This document shows, piece after piece, positions 1-11,220 of a stretch of 64,000 nt of DNA. Made by a program: the position numbers and the translations under genes. Source of the stretch: Berberis thunbergii (Eukaryota; Streptophyta; Magnoliopsida; Ranunculales; Berberidaceae); the NCBI GenBank assembly GCA_003290165.1, contig QNQO01007592.1, positions 186,001-250,000 on the forward strand. Reading direction: 5' to 3'. The notes beneath the pieces are model-generated. The model was not told the origin of the DNA. It saw nothing but the letters and a program-made list of their open reading frames with translations, and made no database searches. Positions within the stretch are counted from its first letter, which is position 1. Each line of letters opens with the position of its first letter.

Positions 1-1200
1 CATTCGAAATCTCTTCCAAATCTCTCCCCACACTCAAATCTCTTATAAATCTCCTCACTCTTCCTCGAAAACTCTCAAAATCTTCTTAAAGTTGAAACCC
101 TTAGACCCTCAATAAATATGCATAACTTAACATAACAGACAAATCCAAACTCAAACCGAAAAAATGAAAAATAGGGTAGCTTTCGAACCAATTTAAACCC
201 TCAAATGAGACTGATTCTCAAGCTCATTAAAACACAAAAGTTGTATTAATCTGAGTTATCTAATAAACACAACTTGAAATGTTTTTGAAATGAATAAGTT
301 ATGGTCATTTTACTAAAGTCGCGCAAATTTGTCTAAAAATGAAAATGGGATAGTATTTTCGACTTTCGGCCAACTTATGTGCTTGATTGAAACTGATTCT
401 AAAGTTGATCAAAGCACTAACATTGTAGTATTCTCAGTTATCTATTAAATACAACTTGAATCACTTGAAAATGTTTTGAAATGAGTAAGTTATGGTCATT
501 TTAATAAAATCGCACAGAATAGAAAAAACAAATTTATTCACAGAGTGCACTGCGACGTATCTGCATTTTCGTTCGCAAAGTGCACTGCAAGGTATCCCAA
601 ATACTTTGCATTGCACATACCTCGCAGTGCACTCTGCGAACATATATATATAATTTTTTTTTTTCTGTTTTGCGTGACTTTACTAAAATGATCATTATTT
701 GCTCATTTCAAAACATTTTCAAGTGATTTAAATTGTGTTTATTAGATAACTAAGATTACTACAACTTTTATGTTTTGATTAATTTAAAAATCGGTCTTGA
801 TTGATCACATAAGTTAGCCGAAAGTCAGGAACAATATCCCGTTTTTATTTTTCGGACATATTTGTGCGACTTTAGTAAAATGACCATAACTTGTTCATTT
901 CAAAACATTGTGAAGTGATTCAAGTTGTTTTTATTTTATAACTTAGAGTACTACAACTTTCATGTTTTGATGAGCTTGAGAATCAGTCTCAATTTATAGT
1001 TTAAATTGGTTCGAAATTTACCCTATTTTTCATTTTTTGGGCTTGAGTTTGGATTTGTCTTTATATTATGTATATTTATTTAATTTGGGTTTAAGGGTTT
1101 CAACTTTAAGGGAATTTTGAGAGTTTTTTAGGGATTAATTGGAGATTTGAAAGAGATTTGAGTGTAGGGAGAGATTTGAAAGAGATTTCGAATATTGGAG
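1..1200. repeat. Large foldback (long inverted repeat) element
   Basis: The first bases of the window are the near-complement of 1140-1197 (for example the segment AGTGTAGGGAGAGATTTG near 1160 answers CTCCCCACACTCAAATCT near 24). The match continues inward through both arms to a centre near 600, giving arms of about 540 bases. Each arm itself holds two diverged copies of a roughly 200-base unit containing TGACCATAACTTGTTCATTT or its complement (about 240-500 and 670-1000). The centre (540-640) has repeated TGCACTGC/GCAGTGCA words. The left end is cut by the window edge, so terminal repeats and target duplication cannot be judged. It may be a MITE or Mutator-like foldback; no transposase is seen. 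Confidence 0.75.
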
Positions 1201-3212
1201 GGATGGAGAAACCATTCTAGATTTGAATGATGAGAGAAAAAAATTGAGGTTTTTATTTATATAGGTAGTGTGAGAGAATATAGTGATGTGAAAAGTAGCT
1301 AGATACTGTGAGAGAGTATAATTGTGTGAGAAAAAGAAATTGCTAGTGTAAGGTGGTCATTGCCTTCACGAAATACTAACACAAGATAACACCCAAAACA
1401 AAACAAAAATTCCATTAATCCTTGAGAAAATTCGACAAGTCCCATCACATAGAAGGACTTTTTTGTTAAGATTTTTTTTAAAAAACTGCTTGTGGGACGA
1501 AGGACCACCACCTCCCCCCTAATGATTCCCTTTTCAGTCACCTTCAACCTTGTAACACCTCATGCTTACATTATTAGATTACAGAGTGTGATTTGTAATT
1601 AGAGTTTAGATACTCTATGTTAAGATTTTTAATTTACCTTGCATTGAAATTGATTGATATCTTTGTCAATTGACTTTTGTAGTTTGCAAATTGTTCGAGG
1701 GACTCATAATTTGCATGTAGTTTTTAGGGGAAAATGACTTATAAGGCATATATAAAGTATTGCAGACTACATAATTTTAACAATTGAAAATGTTTTAAAA
1801 GGCTTATTTTTTGTAATTCAAAATTATTAAAAATCACAAAACCAAACCATGGTTAAAAGATATGTAAAAAGATAAATATACAGAAATTCCTAGACATATT
1901 GACGCGGTGTTAGTTTATATATCCAAATTCTAGTTACATTGAAATAAATGAAATACACAATCTTTTAAAAGTTGTTTCATGTCCCTGAAGCATAACTGAT
2001 CGATTCTTGTTGAGTAATCTGGAAGTAGTAAAAAAAAAAAAACTTATTATTGGTTTTAAGAAAGTGAATGAATTTTGATTAATAATAGTCTGATTCAAAT
2101 AGAGGAAGTCAATAAATGTTTTATTGAATAACGCTTTAAGAAATTGAAATCAAATTCTATTGCATTTTCAATGTTGAGTGTTTAAGCTACATTCAGAAAC
2201 CATTTACTTGTAGTTGAGAATAAATCCGATTACACAGTGGTGGTGGTATCTAAGGGATTAAAAGTTACTCAAAGTTGAACGTAGTTTCTTAATCTAAATA
2301 AAGGTTAGGGTAGAGATGGATAAAAAATACTAATGGTGGCGGGAGAGTTGTATCAAGATTCAAAATATGATCCCTGTGATTTTATTTTTGAAAATTGATC
2401 ACTTGTGTTAATGCGCAAGGATGCCTTAGGTTTGTGGCTTTTAAGAGTTTTCAATTACAAAAAATAGACATTTCGAGGCATTTTCATTTGTTAGAGTATG
2501 ATGTGGTCGACAACTATAAAAAGTAGGCCTTATAAGTCATTTACTTGAATGTGTCATTTTTATTGCACGGCCAAATTTAACTATAGATCCATAGGCCTAA
2601 TTTCTTTTAAAAAATTTGTTTATATTTTTGCATAACCAACAAAAACCACCGTTGATAAGGTTAATTTTTTTTGAAGAACTTCCTTTAAAACTCTCTAATC
2701 ATTCAATCAAATCCCAACAATAATTTCCATCACAACGAGATAAGCTATGTATAAAACTATAAATGCTATAATAGATTTCGATAGCTCGCTTAACTCAATC
2801 AAAATTGCGGTTGAGTCGAATTTGGCGAAGCCCAAGAACAAACATTTGTTAACTTGGCCCAAATGAACACCCTCCTTTGACGCTTGTTGGACCATAGTTG
2901 TAAAATTGTCTCATTGATTCCCAAGCCTGACCTTACAACAACAACAATTCTAGGTAGTCAGGTTTAGTAGTCACTTTTTTTTTTTTTTTTTAATACTAGA
3001 TGATATTTGTGATACTGTTTTTAAAAAGAATGAGTAAAAACGTGTAAAAAAATCAAAACAAAAGGGAAAACAATCCAAACCTAACAAAAAAAAATGGCCA
3101 CATGTAAGACTTAACAGGCAGAGAGCTCAATGACTTCATTTTCATTGTCTTGGATCGAAAAACACACGCCCGTTTCAATTGTAGGGAACCGTTACTCCAA
3201 AGTCCTGAACTC
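1201..3212. other. AT-rich intergenic DNA, no gene seen
   Basis: I find no supported coding region. The short reading frames on both strands have no recognisable motif and AT-rich composition. Homopolymer runs of A and T occur at about 2030-2042 and 2977-2991. Confidence 0.6.
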
Positions 3213-3229
3213 GGGGGGGGGGGGGGGGG
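3213..3229. repeat. Poly(G) tract, 17 bases
   Basis: An uninterrupted run of 17 G bases lies just left of a hairpin repeat. A second and longer run lies 1.24 kb away at 4470-4494. Confidence 0.9.
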
Positions 3230-3240
3230 TGGCTCCTGTG

Positions 3241-3315
3241 ATCTGATCCAACGGCTCAGATCGATGGATTTCAAAATGTATTTTTAATCCATCGATCTGA
3301 GTCGTTGGATCAGAT
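3241..3315. repeat. Perfect-arm hairpin, MITE-like
   Basis: Bases 3241-3270 and 3286-3315 are 30-base inverted repeats with one mismatch, separated by a 15-base AT-rich loop. Both arms contain GGCTCAGATCGATGGATT or its complement. The word GGATCAGATCCGACGGCTCA follows directly, so the unit is partly repeated again outside the hairpin. Such arms are typical of short non-autonomous elements; no clear target duplication was found. Confidence 0.7.
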
Positions 3316-3927
3316 CCGACGGCTCAAATCTGTGCATAGGAGCTCGTCCTGTGCTTTCATTTTCGCCCCCACCAGTTTTCAAATATTTAAACCTTTTTTT
3401 TTCTTTTTCTTCTTCCAATATTTAAAGTGTTATGATCATAGTAATGTTGACACCAAGAATCACAACTATAAATAAACTTTGATTCATTCAAACAAGGATA
3501 ATAGGGAAGAACCTTTTCTACACAGAGAGACCTATTTCCGTTCTTACAGCTTGCCCATTTACTAACTTTTCTTACATTTATATAGGGAAACCCTAATACA
3601 TAATGCTAGGTGGATTGAGGGAGGGACGACGCGTGTGTGAAGATCATGAGGCTCGTCGTGGTCCTGCTATAACAACCCGCTCGCAATGGTCCTGCTGTAA
3701 CAACGTTAACAGATTTATTGAATTCATAACCGTTTTTGTGACCATGTGATGAACACGTGAGTAAAACAGCTGCTGATCACGTGCTATCCTCTCAAGTGAG
3801 GTCACATGCACGACACGTGTTTTAACTGATTTTGGTGAGTTCAATCTTCGGTTGCTTCTTGCCAATTCTGACCCCTATGTTCTTCACAGCTCGTGACAAT
3901 ACCTCTCTCTTGTGATCATGCTTGAGC

Positions 3928-4050
3928 TCAAGCATGAAAGTTTGGAAAGCAGGCATGGAGAGTGGCCCAATCTTTCCAAGTTGCGTCAGCCGGTGAACCT
4001 AAATACCATTGCACGAGTGCCTGAGTGACCGGTTTGTTGTGGCGGGGAGG
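3928..4050 (-). pseudogene. Chromodomain remnant at the integrase end
   Basis: A frame separate from the integrase reads VTQALVQWYLGSPADATWKD and then WATLHACFPNFH. This matches the plant chromovirus chromodomain signature (LVQW, ATWED, FP). In working elements it directs insertion toward heterochromatin. It is one frameshift away from the integrase, and the following sequence down to about 3644 is frame-broken. Confidence 0.75.
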
Positions 4051-5385
4051 GAACCGCCTGAGTCTGATGATGGAAGTGAGAAGGAGCTCTGTGGTGGGAT
4101 CCCAAGTGTTTTTTGAGTTGGGAGACGTGGAAGACGTTGTGGATTTGAGACCCGGCAGCAGGGAGTAGCAACCGATAAGCGACATCACCAATCTTATCTA
4201 AGATTTGGTAGGGACCGAAGAAACGCGAAGCGAGCTTCAAATTTCGGCGGAGTTGAACATAATTTTGGCGATACGATTGCAATTTAAGATACACCCAGTT
4301 GCCTTCATTGAAAGAGCGCTCAGTGCGCTTGCGGTCTATGAACTTCTTCATACGTTCATGCACCATAGTCAAACGTTCCCTAAGGATGCTCAACATATCT
4401 TGGCGTTCCTGGAGGTAAGTATGGACCTCACGAATATCAGTTGTTTCAATAGGGGGGAGAGCAAGGAGCGGGGGGGGGGGGGGGGGGGGGGGGGTATACC
4501 CATACAAAGCTTGAAATGGAGAAAGTTGTAAACTCGAGTGAAACATGGTGTTGAACCAGTATTCCGCTAAGTATAACCAGTGGAACCATTTGGAGGGAAC
4601 CTGATTTGTCATACACCGGCGGTACGATTCGAGGCATGCGTTGGTGCGTTCAATCTGCCCATCAGTTTGTGGGTGGTAGGCAGAGCTCATAAGTAAAGAA
4701 GTGCCCAGCGCGACGAAGAGTTGTTGCCAGAAGGAGCTAGTGAAAGTTTTGTCTCTATCGGAGATGATCGACTCAGGCAGACCGTGTAATTTGTAGACTG
4801 TTTGCAAAAAAACTTGGGCCACCATAGGAGTGGTGAATGGATGTATGAGAGCTAAAAAATGGATGTACTTGGGAAAGCGATCGACAACAACCAGTATGAT
4901 GGAGAGACTGGTAACCCTTCGATGAAATCCATCGAAATGTGTTGCCATGCTCTCTTTGGGACTGGTAGTGGTTGTAATAGGTCGCCGTATCCACTAAGAT
5001 CATATTTGTTGCGTTGGTAGACATCACATTCAACGATGAACGTAGTAAGAGCACACTTCATGCCTGGCCAATAAAAATGGTGACGTAGGCGTTTGTATGT
5101 CGCCGTGATGCCCGAGTGACCACCAAAGTTGGAGCAATGAACCGAAGAGATTAGTTGATGGCGGAGAGAACCAACTGAGCCAATGTAAATGCGTGACTTG
5201 AAACGAAGCAAGCCATGTTGGAGTGTATAATTGGGCACCCCATCGCCTTTCACGAGTAATTTGGGCATGATTGAGTCAGCCCATGCATCACCAATGTAGT
5301 TGTGGGTGATATCCTGTAACCATGCATGAGAACAATTAGACAAAGCATAACAATTTGAAGCAAAAGCAGGGTGACGAGAGAAGGC
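3986..5385 (-). pseudogene. Integrase of Ty3/gypsy element, split and with a poly-proline run
   Basis: The HHCC region is seen as HHFYWPGMKCALTTFIVECDVY with the expected H and C residues. The core follows: the MDFIEGLP aspartate near 4925, the SDRDKTFTSSFW aspartate near 4765 and YHPQTDGQIERTN with the catalytic glutamate near 4650. The core is frameshifted near 4850-4950. A run of 25 C bases on this strand (4470-4494) adds a proline run after LYGYTP. The C-terminal part has VFHVSQLKKHLG, typical of the integrase GPY/F region. Confidence 0.85.
4470..4494. repeat. Poly(G) tract, 25 bases, inside the integrase
   Basis: Twenty-five consecutive G bases on the plus strand. On the coding (minus) strand they read as CCC codons and replace or extend a short proline stretch after GYTP. 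Such a run can fold as a G-quadruplex and is prone to length change or miscounting by sequencers. Confidence 0.9.
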
Positions 5386-5399
5386 ATCAGCCGCTTTGT

Positions 5400-5712
5400 T
5401 TTCGGCTCCTTTGCGGTAGTGAATGGTGTAATCATAGCCAAACAACTTCGAGAGCCATTTCTATTGTGAGATTGTTGTTAATTTCTGGGTCAGGAAGTGT
5501 TTGATGGCTTGGTGATCAGTGAGGATGACAAACTTGGAACCGATTAGATACGGTCGCCATTTCTGGACTGCCAGAATGATTGCTAGTAACTCCTTTTTGT
5601 ACGTGGAAAGGTTGGAGTTGCGAGGGCCAAGTGACTTACTAAAGTAAGCAATCGGACGTTGGTCCTGACTTAATACGACACCGATTCCATGAGTACTGGC
5701 ATTCACCTCCAC
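5400..5712 (-). pseudogene. RNase H domain of Ty3/gypsy element
   Basis: The frame begins with a catalytic-type aspartate region replaced by [16 protein letters not shown], where EVDAS is usual, and continues with PIAYFSKSLGPRN, ELLAIILAVQKWRPYL and the TDHQ motif. The last part (GAENKAADAFSR) lies in the next frame at about 5385-5445, joined to the integrase. It degrades the RNA of the RNA-DNA hybrid in working elements. D to N at the first aspartate is a likely inactivating change. Confidence 0.82.
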
Positions 5713-6971
5713 TGTGAAAGGGGCATTGAAATTGGGCAGTTTAAGAACCGGGGTGGAACAAAGAGCCTATTTGAGTTGGGAAAATGCAGCATCAGCAGTG
5801 GAGGACCATATGAACGAATCATTTTTAGTAAGTCAGTGAGAGGCTTAGCAATCGAGCTATAATTGTGCACAAATTTGCGATAATAACCTGTCAAACCCAA
5901 GAAACCTCGAAGAAGCTTAATAGAAGTTGGTTGTGGCCAAGAGGTCATAGCACTAATCTTGGTTTGATCAACAACAACACCAGCAGCTGAAATAATATGA
6001 CCGAGATACTCGAGGGCGGGTTGGCCGAAGGAACATTTAGAGAGGTTGGCATGCAAGGAATGTGCACGCAAGATAGAAAAGGTGAGGCGGAGGTGGACTA
6101 AGTGTTCCTCGCTGGGACTACTATAGACCAAGATATCGTCAAAGAAGACGAGGATGAACTGTCGTAAATGGGGTTTGAAGATGCTATGCATGAGGGCTTG
6201 GAATGTTGAGGGGCGTTGGTAAGACCGAAGGGCATGATGAGGAATTCATAGTGGCCATTGTGAGTGCAGAAGGTAGTTTTATGAGTATCGGGTGGGTCGA
6301 CCAAGACTTGGTGGTAGCCCGAACGAAGGTCGATTTTAGAGAAGATAGTGGAACCATGGAGTTCGTCCAAGGACCAAGAGTTCGCCGACAAGAGGAATTG
6401 GGTAGCGGTGTTTGATGGTTAAGTCATTGAGGCGGCGATAATCCATGCAAAAGCACCATGAGCCATCTTTCTTTTTTACCAAGAGAATCGGGGCAGCGAA
6501 GGGGCTATGTTAGGGTTTGATGAGCCCTGCAGCAAGCATTTCTGAGATGAGTTTTTCAACTTCTTTCTGAAGACGAGGAAGTCTGTAAGGTGGTAAAGAA
6601 GGAGGTGTGGAGTTGGGTTTTAGTGGAATCCTGTGGTCTAGGATGCGTTGGGGAGGCAGGGTTGATGGGGGGTCAAAAACATCATGGAAGTGGTTGATAA
6701 GGTCAGAGATGAGTGGGGGGTTGCAGTGATGGAACAAAAATGGCCAAGGAAGGTAAGGGTTTGGTTGCTGCAGAACGTGATGTGCTGGATGGAGAAAACA
6801 TATTAATTTAGGGAGGGCCATGTGAGCCTTGCAGGGTTGTCTTGTGACCATTGTGGACCAATGTGAGCTGGAGCTTTTGAAGATTGATCGTGAATGTCGC
6901 CAAAGTTTTTTAACCAATCGACATCTAACACCATTTCGTGTTCCCCCAAGGACAAACCCATACATCTCCAC
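5703..6971 (-). pseudogene. Reverse transcriptase domain of Ty3/gypsy element, frameshifted
   Basis: Three successive minus-strand frames cover the domain. 6510-6971 ends with the pre-RT segment HRIPLKPNSTPPSLPPYRLP and stops at LIKP, where a sense codon is expected. 6098-6391 has [12 protein letters not shown] and [10 protein letters not shown]. 5703-6191 has the catalytic FFDDILVYS and the connecting [13 protein letters not shown]. At least two frameshifts and one nonsense codon separate them, so the enzyme is dead. Confidence 0.88.
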
Positions 6972-7005
6972 TAAAGGAGGAACCCTGCACTGTCCATGTC
7001 AGGGG

Positions 7006-7482
7006 TCAACAGATAGCAGTGCTGAGCAATTGCTGGTCATTGGCCACTCGGACAGTCATAGGAGCAGTCTGTTGGCTAGGCCACCTAGTGGCTTTAACCA
7101 CCTTCGGGTCCACGAAGGAGTGCGTGCTACCCGTGTCCACAAGTATGGAAATGGGGACCTTCTTGATGCAGCCACGCAGAAGAATGGTGTTCGAAGTGTG
7201 GCAACCATGAAGAGCATGAATGGAAAGCTCCATATCCAATTGAACTTCAGTGACTAAGTTTTCACAGTCACCATCTTTAACCTCTTGGAGACTGTCACAA
7301 TCTGGCTCGTACTGATCCTCATAAGTGGTAAGCAAGAACAATTGTTGGTGTTTGCATTTGTGGTCGGGTTTATAAAGCTCGTTGCAATTATAGCATAGGC
7401 CCCGGTCATGACGGACCTTCATTTGGGCGGGGGTAAGGCGTTTAATCGGAGGTGTTCCAAAGTACGAAGTAGTAGTTGACAT
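7006..7482 (-). pseudogene. Gag end (zinc knuckle) and retropepsin of Ty3/gypsy element
   Basis: The frame contains a CCHC-like knuckle (CYNCNELYKPDHKC) followed by QLFLL, a spacing common in plant chromovirus Gag, and about 80 residues on the retropepsin motif ILVDTGSTHSFV. These parts package RNA and cleave the polyprotein. The protease then runs into SVRVAND-like sequence and the frame is lost near 7006. Gag sequence before residue 1 is absent, so the piece is 5'-truncated. Confidence 0.85.
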
Positions 7483-7486
7483 AATC

Positions 7487-7654
7487 TTGAAATTTCAACT
7501 CTCCTCCCTCGCAAACTCCGACTCATTGGCGGAGATTCCAACCCCCAAACTCATCGCTCACTCACCTTCTTTCTCTATTCTACTCTCAACCCACTTTTTT
7601 CAATCTCTCAATCAATCAACCCCTTCCTCTTCTCTTTCTCTGATTCGAAACCCA
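7487..7654 (+). other. TC-rich leader of the pyruvate kinase pseudogene
   Basis: The 168 bases before the chosen ATG are in frame with it and rich in TC runs, as plant 5' untranslated leaders often are. The gypsy Gag frame of the opposite strand begins at 7482, so any promoter of this gene has been replaced by retrotransposon sequence or lay within it. Confidence 0.5.
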
Positions 7655-8675
7655 ATGGCTGTAGTCGGTGAATCACTCTTCACCCCACGTAAGATCTTGA
7701 ACAAGAACCCCAGCATTTCCTCCAAGAACCCACTCTTTGGCGCACAACTTTGCTTCCCCCCAAACCATGACACTAGGGTTAGGTCAGCCCTGCAGGTTGA
7801 ATTAGGGGAGGCAGAGGTTTTGAAGAAAACTTCGTTGGGGTTTGATGTGGTGGCGAAGGAGGAGTTGAAGCACAAAGGGGTTTATGGGAATGAAAAAGAC
7901 CAAGCTTGTATGCACAATTGGTCCGGCGTGTAGTTCTTTGGAGGATTTGGAGAGATTGGGTAATAGGGGGATGAATGTTGCTAAGTTGAATATATGTCAT
8001 AATACAAGGGAGTGGCATAAGGAGGTGATTTGGAACATTAAGAAGTTGAATGAGGAAAATGGGTTTTGTATTTTGGTGGTGATTGATACTGAAGGGAGTC
8101 AGATGCATATGGTTGATCATGGTGCTGCTTCTTCTGTTAAGGCTGAGGTAAGATAACCTACTTCTAGTAATTGAATGTTGTGCTTGTATCTCCCACTGAG
8201 CAACACAAGAATGTGGTGACACAATGAGAATAAGGGCCAGGATAATAGGAAGCCCAAGGGTTGACCCGTTGTAAAACGGATAAACTTTAAGTAGCCTTCT
8301 GCTGAGTTAGGAGCCCGAAATAGCATGAATTGGTAAAATGGGAATTAATTTTTGTCAATGTGATGGAAAATTACTTCTTTTGAGAAGAAATTTCCATCTT
8401 TTTTTTCTTTTCTTTCTAGAGGTGCATGGAGTGAAGAATTTGACAGATTTACACTAGTATATCATAGTAATTTCGCCTAGTTGTCCTGGTTTTTCACACA
8501 AAACCTGAAACCTTAAATTATTTGCAAAACCTAAATGGTACCCAATTTTCAGAAAAGAAAAAAGCCTACTTGTTGATAGATCCGATGCTAAGAGACCCTT
8601 TTATATATCGTATGTGCTTAAATTGGCTATGGTAACCATGAGAGATCATAGTTATCATCAAGTGGCGTAATGTGC

Positions 8676-8787
8676 CAATGGCATGACAGCTCGACGGTTA
8701 GAGCTTGGCGGATGGTACCACTAGGTCATAGGTTCAAACTCAGCTTGCGGCATCTTTATGGGTTCTGGGATCCTATAAAAACCCTGG
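8676..8787 (+). mobile_element. Diverged tRNA-derived SINE in pyruvate kinase intron 1
   Basis: The stretch has a tRNA A-box-like AGCTCGACGGTTAGAGC and a B-box-like GGTTCAAACTC about 40 bases on. Its start (GCCAATGGCATGA) and end (GGGATCCTATAAAAACCC) resemble the SINE at 11051-11220 (GCCAATGGTGTTA and GGGATTCTATAAAAACCC). It looks like an older relative. No target duplication was found. Confidence 0.5.
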
Positions 8788-11050
8788 TAATGTCATCCAT
8801 AAAAGTTTGCATGTATAATTATTCATAAATAAATATTGATGTGAGCTTTTGAGAAAGATATAAAGAGTATTCTGGGATCAATAATAAAATTTTACACATT
8901 CCCTTGTATCCAACTAAAAGGTGAAGTTGAAAAATCTAATAATCATTTATTTACATGACAACAGGATGGTTCAATCTGGTTGTCTACTACTGAAAGCTAT
9001 GAGGGTGTTCGCCCATTTACAGTTCAAGCAAACTATGAAGGTTTTTCTGAAGGTGTATGTACATCGGTTAGTTTTGGTTGGACCTATTTATCAGCCATTT
9101 TTTCTCTGTAATCAGTATGTAGAATGTACGCTTGATAAAATTGGTTGAATGAATGTGTCATAGGTATCGAAGTGGGTGATGAGGTTGTTATCGATGGTGG
9201 AATGGCAAGCTTTGAAGTGATTGAAAGGTTGGCAACGATTTACACTGTAAATGCACAGACCCTGGTCTGCTCTTACCTCTAGCAAAGTTGAGTTTTTGGA
9301 GAGATGGAAAACTCGTGGATAAGAACTTTGGTCTACCTACTTTATTAGCAAAGGTAAAATTGGCATTCATGTGTTGTTTCATTTTCTATTTTTTATGAGT
9401 TGCTCCTCTGAACTTATTTTGGGCTATTATCACAGTCATCTTGTATCATTTGCAGGACTGGGCTGATATTGATTTTTGGAATTTCTGAAGGGGTTGATTT
9501 TATTGCTGTGTCATTTGTAAAGGTTCTTGATGATATCAAGCTTCTTAAAGACTACCTCACCACAAAATCGTCAGACTAAGGAGAAGGGAAAAAGTATTAT
9601 ATATGAAAATGTTTTCTTTCATTTGATAACTAGTGAGTCACGAGACACAAGATTTCCAAAGTATTACCTCTAAAATGGAGAGTTAGAAACACATCTAACA
9701 TATCAATGTTGCACCTGTAGTTTTCAAGGTTATTGCTCATTTGCTTGCACATTTATATATATGCTCACTCGTGCATGTAGACTCGTCAACTTAGTACTCA
9801 AGTCAAATAGGAAAATATCTCCTATTTTGATGAATCCAGTTTTCTAATTAATACCATTTGGACTTTTAATAATCTAATAACTGAAACTTGTCATTTCTCA
9901 GCTTCATAAGAGTTTTGGCAAAGGTGGAGAGCTTGGAGTCTCTTAAGAATTTGGAAGATATTGTGGATGTTTCTGATGGAATCATGATAGCTCGTGGTGA
10001 TCTCGGTGTCCAAATTCCTCTAGCACACATTCCAAATGTCCAGGAGGAGATAACTGATATTTGTAGGCAATTGAACAAACCAGTTATTGTGGCCTCCCAG
10101 CTTCTAGAATCAATGATTGAATATCCTATCCCAGCACGTGCTGAGGTATTGATGTGTTGTGATCTATCATTTTCAAGATGTGTTATCATATGCACACTTA
10201 CTTTCCAGTTTACTTATTTTTATTTATTATTATTTATTTAATTATATTTTTTTTCCTGGTAAAAATTGAGAAGATACTTTAGCTTCTAAATGCAATTTGA
10301 AAATAACTGTGACATGTCGATTCCTTTACTTCCCCTAGGTTGGATAGTCCTAACTCCTAACACTGATAAAATGGATTTGAACCCGAGTTTCGGCACTCAG
10401 TGTTTTTTTTATAGAAACTTAACAACATCCAACATAATTTAAATTAGGAAAATTGCGTAAAAAAGTTCCTGAATTAGCTGGTCTAGAATCTGGGGTTTTC
10501 TGAAGGTGCTAATTCAAAGTTTTTTTTAAATGGGAAAATAGGGTTTTTACCATAATATTGACACCCTTGATGTTTACTACTGATCAGGAAAGCTCTATAA
10601 TTTACAGAGAAGTTTGAAGTTATATGTAAGTTTTACCCGATATTCTAGAATAAGCTCAAGGCTTAACTCTTCATTGACTGACTCAGTTCGCTTAATAAAA
10701 CTGGACTATTGCTCATGTTAAATGCTCCTAAAAGTGCTTCTGTCTTGGCTTCAGAAAAGTTCTTAATGTGATTGGTCAAGAGCATTATAGTATTACTGGC
10801 TTCCAACAATTTTAGTCATTGGATATGTATGTTAAAGGATATTATTTAATGGGATAACACTGAAGCTAATTTAGGATGGAAACAGTATGACAAAATTCTG
10901 AAACTGAAGCTAATTTAGGATGGAAACAATATGACAAAATTCTGTTTTCCCCCACAATGATCAGTGAGATTTTTGAAGTTCAAACTTGCAAAATTTAGAC
11001 TTCAGCCTGTGATGAAGCCAACACCATGCGATTAACACTATACGTGAAAG

Positions 11051-11220
11051 CCAATGGTGTTATGGTCGAGTGGTTAGGGCTGTGTGGGTTTATCCCCCAC
11101 GTTCTAGGTTCGAGACCTGCCGGCGGCATGGTTACTTTCTTATGGTGTTGACCTGTAGGTCACACCTTGTTGATAGGTTATGGGATTCTATAAAAACCCA
11201 GCTCGCTTTCCAAAAAAAAA
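11051..11220 (+). mobile_element. tRNA-derived SINE with target-site duplication
   Basis: A 170-base unit in pyruvate kinase intron 5 with A box TGGTCGAGTGGTTAGG, B box GGTTCGAGACC, a tRNA-unrelated body and a terminal poly(A). It is flanked by ACACTATACGTGAAAG at 11035-11050 and ACACTATACGTTAAAG at 11221-11236, a 16-base target duplication with one mismatch. A second copy lies at 15967-16128. It depends on a LINE machinery for movement. Confidence 0.88.

Larger units (their letters stand above)
3600..7486 (-). mobile_element. Ty3/gypsy retrotransposon with chromodomain, truncated and decayed
   Basis: Reading from high to low coordinates, the minus strand encodes a zinc knuckle, aspartic protease, reverse transcriptase, RNase H, integrase and chromodomain, the order of a Ty3/gypsy chromovirus. 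The reading frame is broken into at least six pieces, so no polyprotein can be made. Most of gag and the 5' LTR are missing: similarity stops at about 7483 and the pyruvate kinase leader starts within a few bases. The 3' LTR side would lie at about 3420-3640 (a TATA-containing stretch is seen near 3580 on the minus strand), but I cannot fix LTR borders. The clade is uncertain beyond chromovirus-like. Confidence 0.85.

Noticed and set aside
6203..7257. Plus-strand frames of 70-142 codons opposite the gypsy pol
   Set aside because: They are shadows of the minus-strand reverse transcriptase and Gag.
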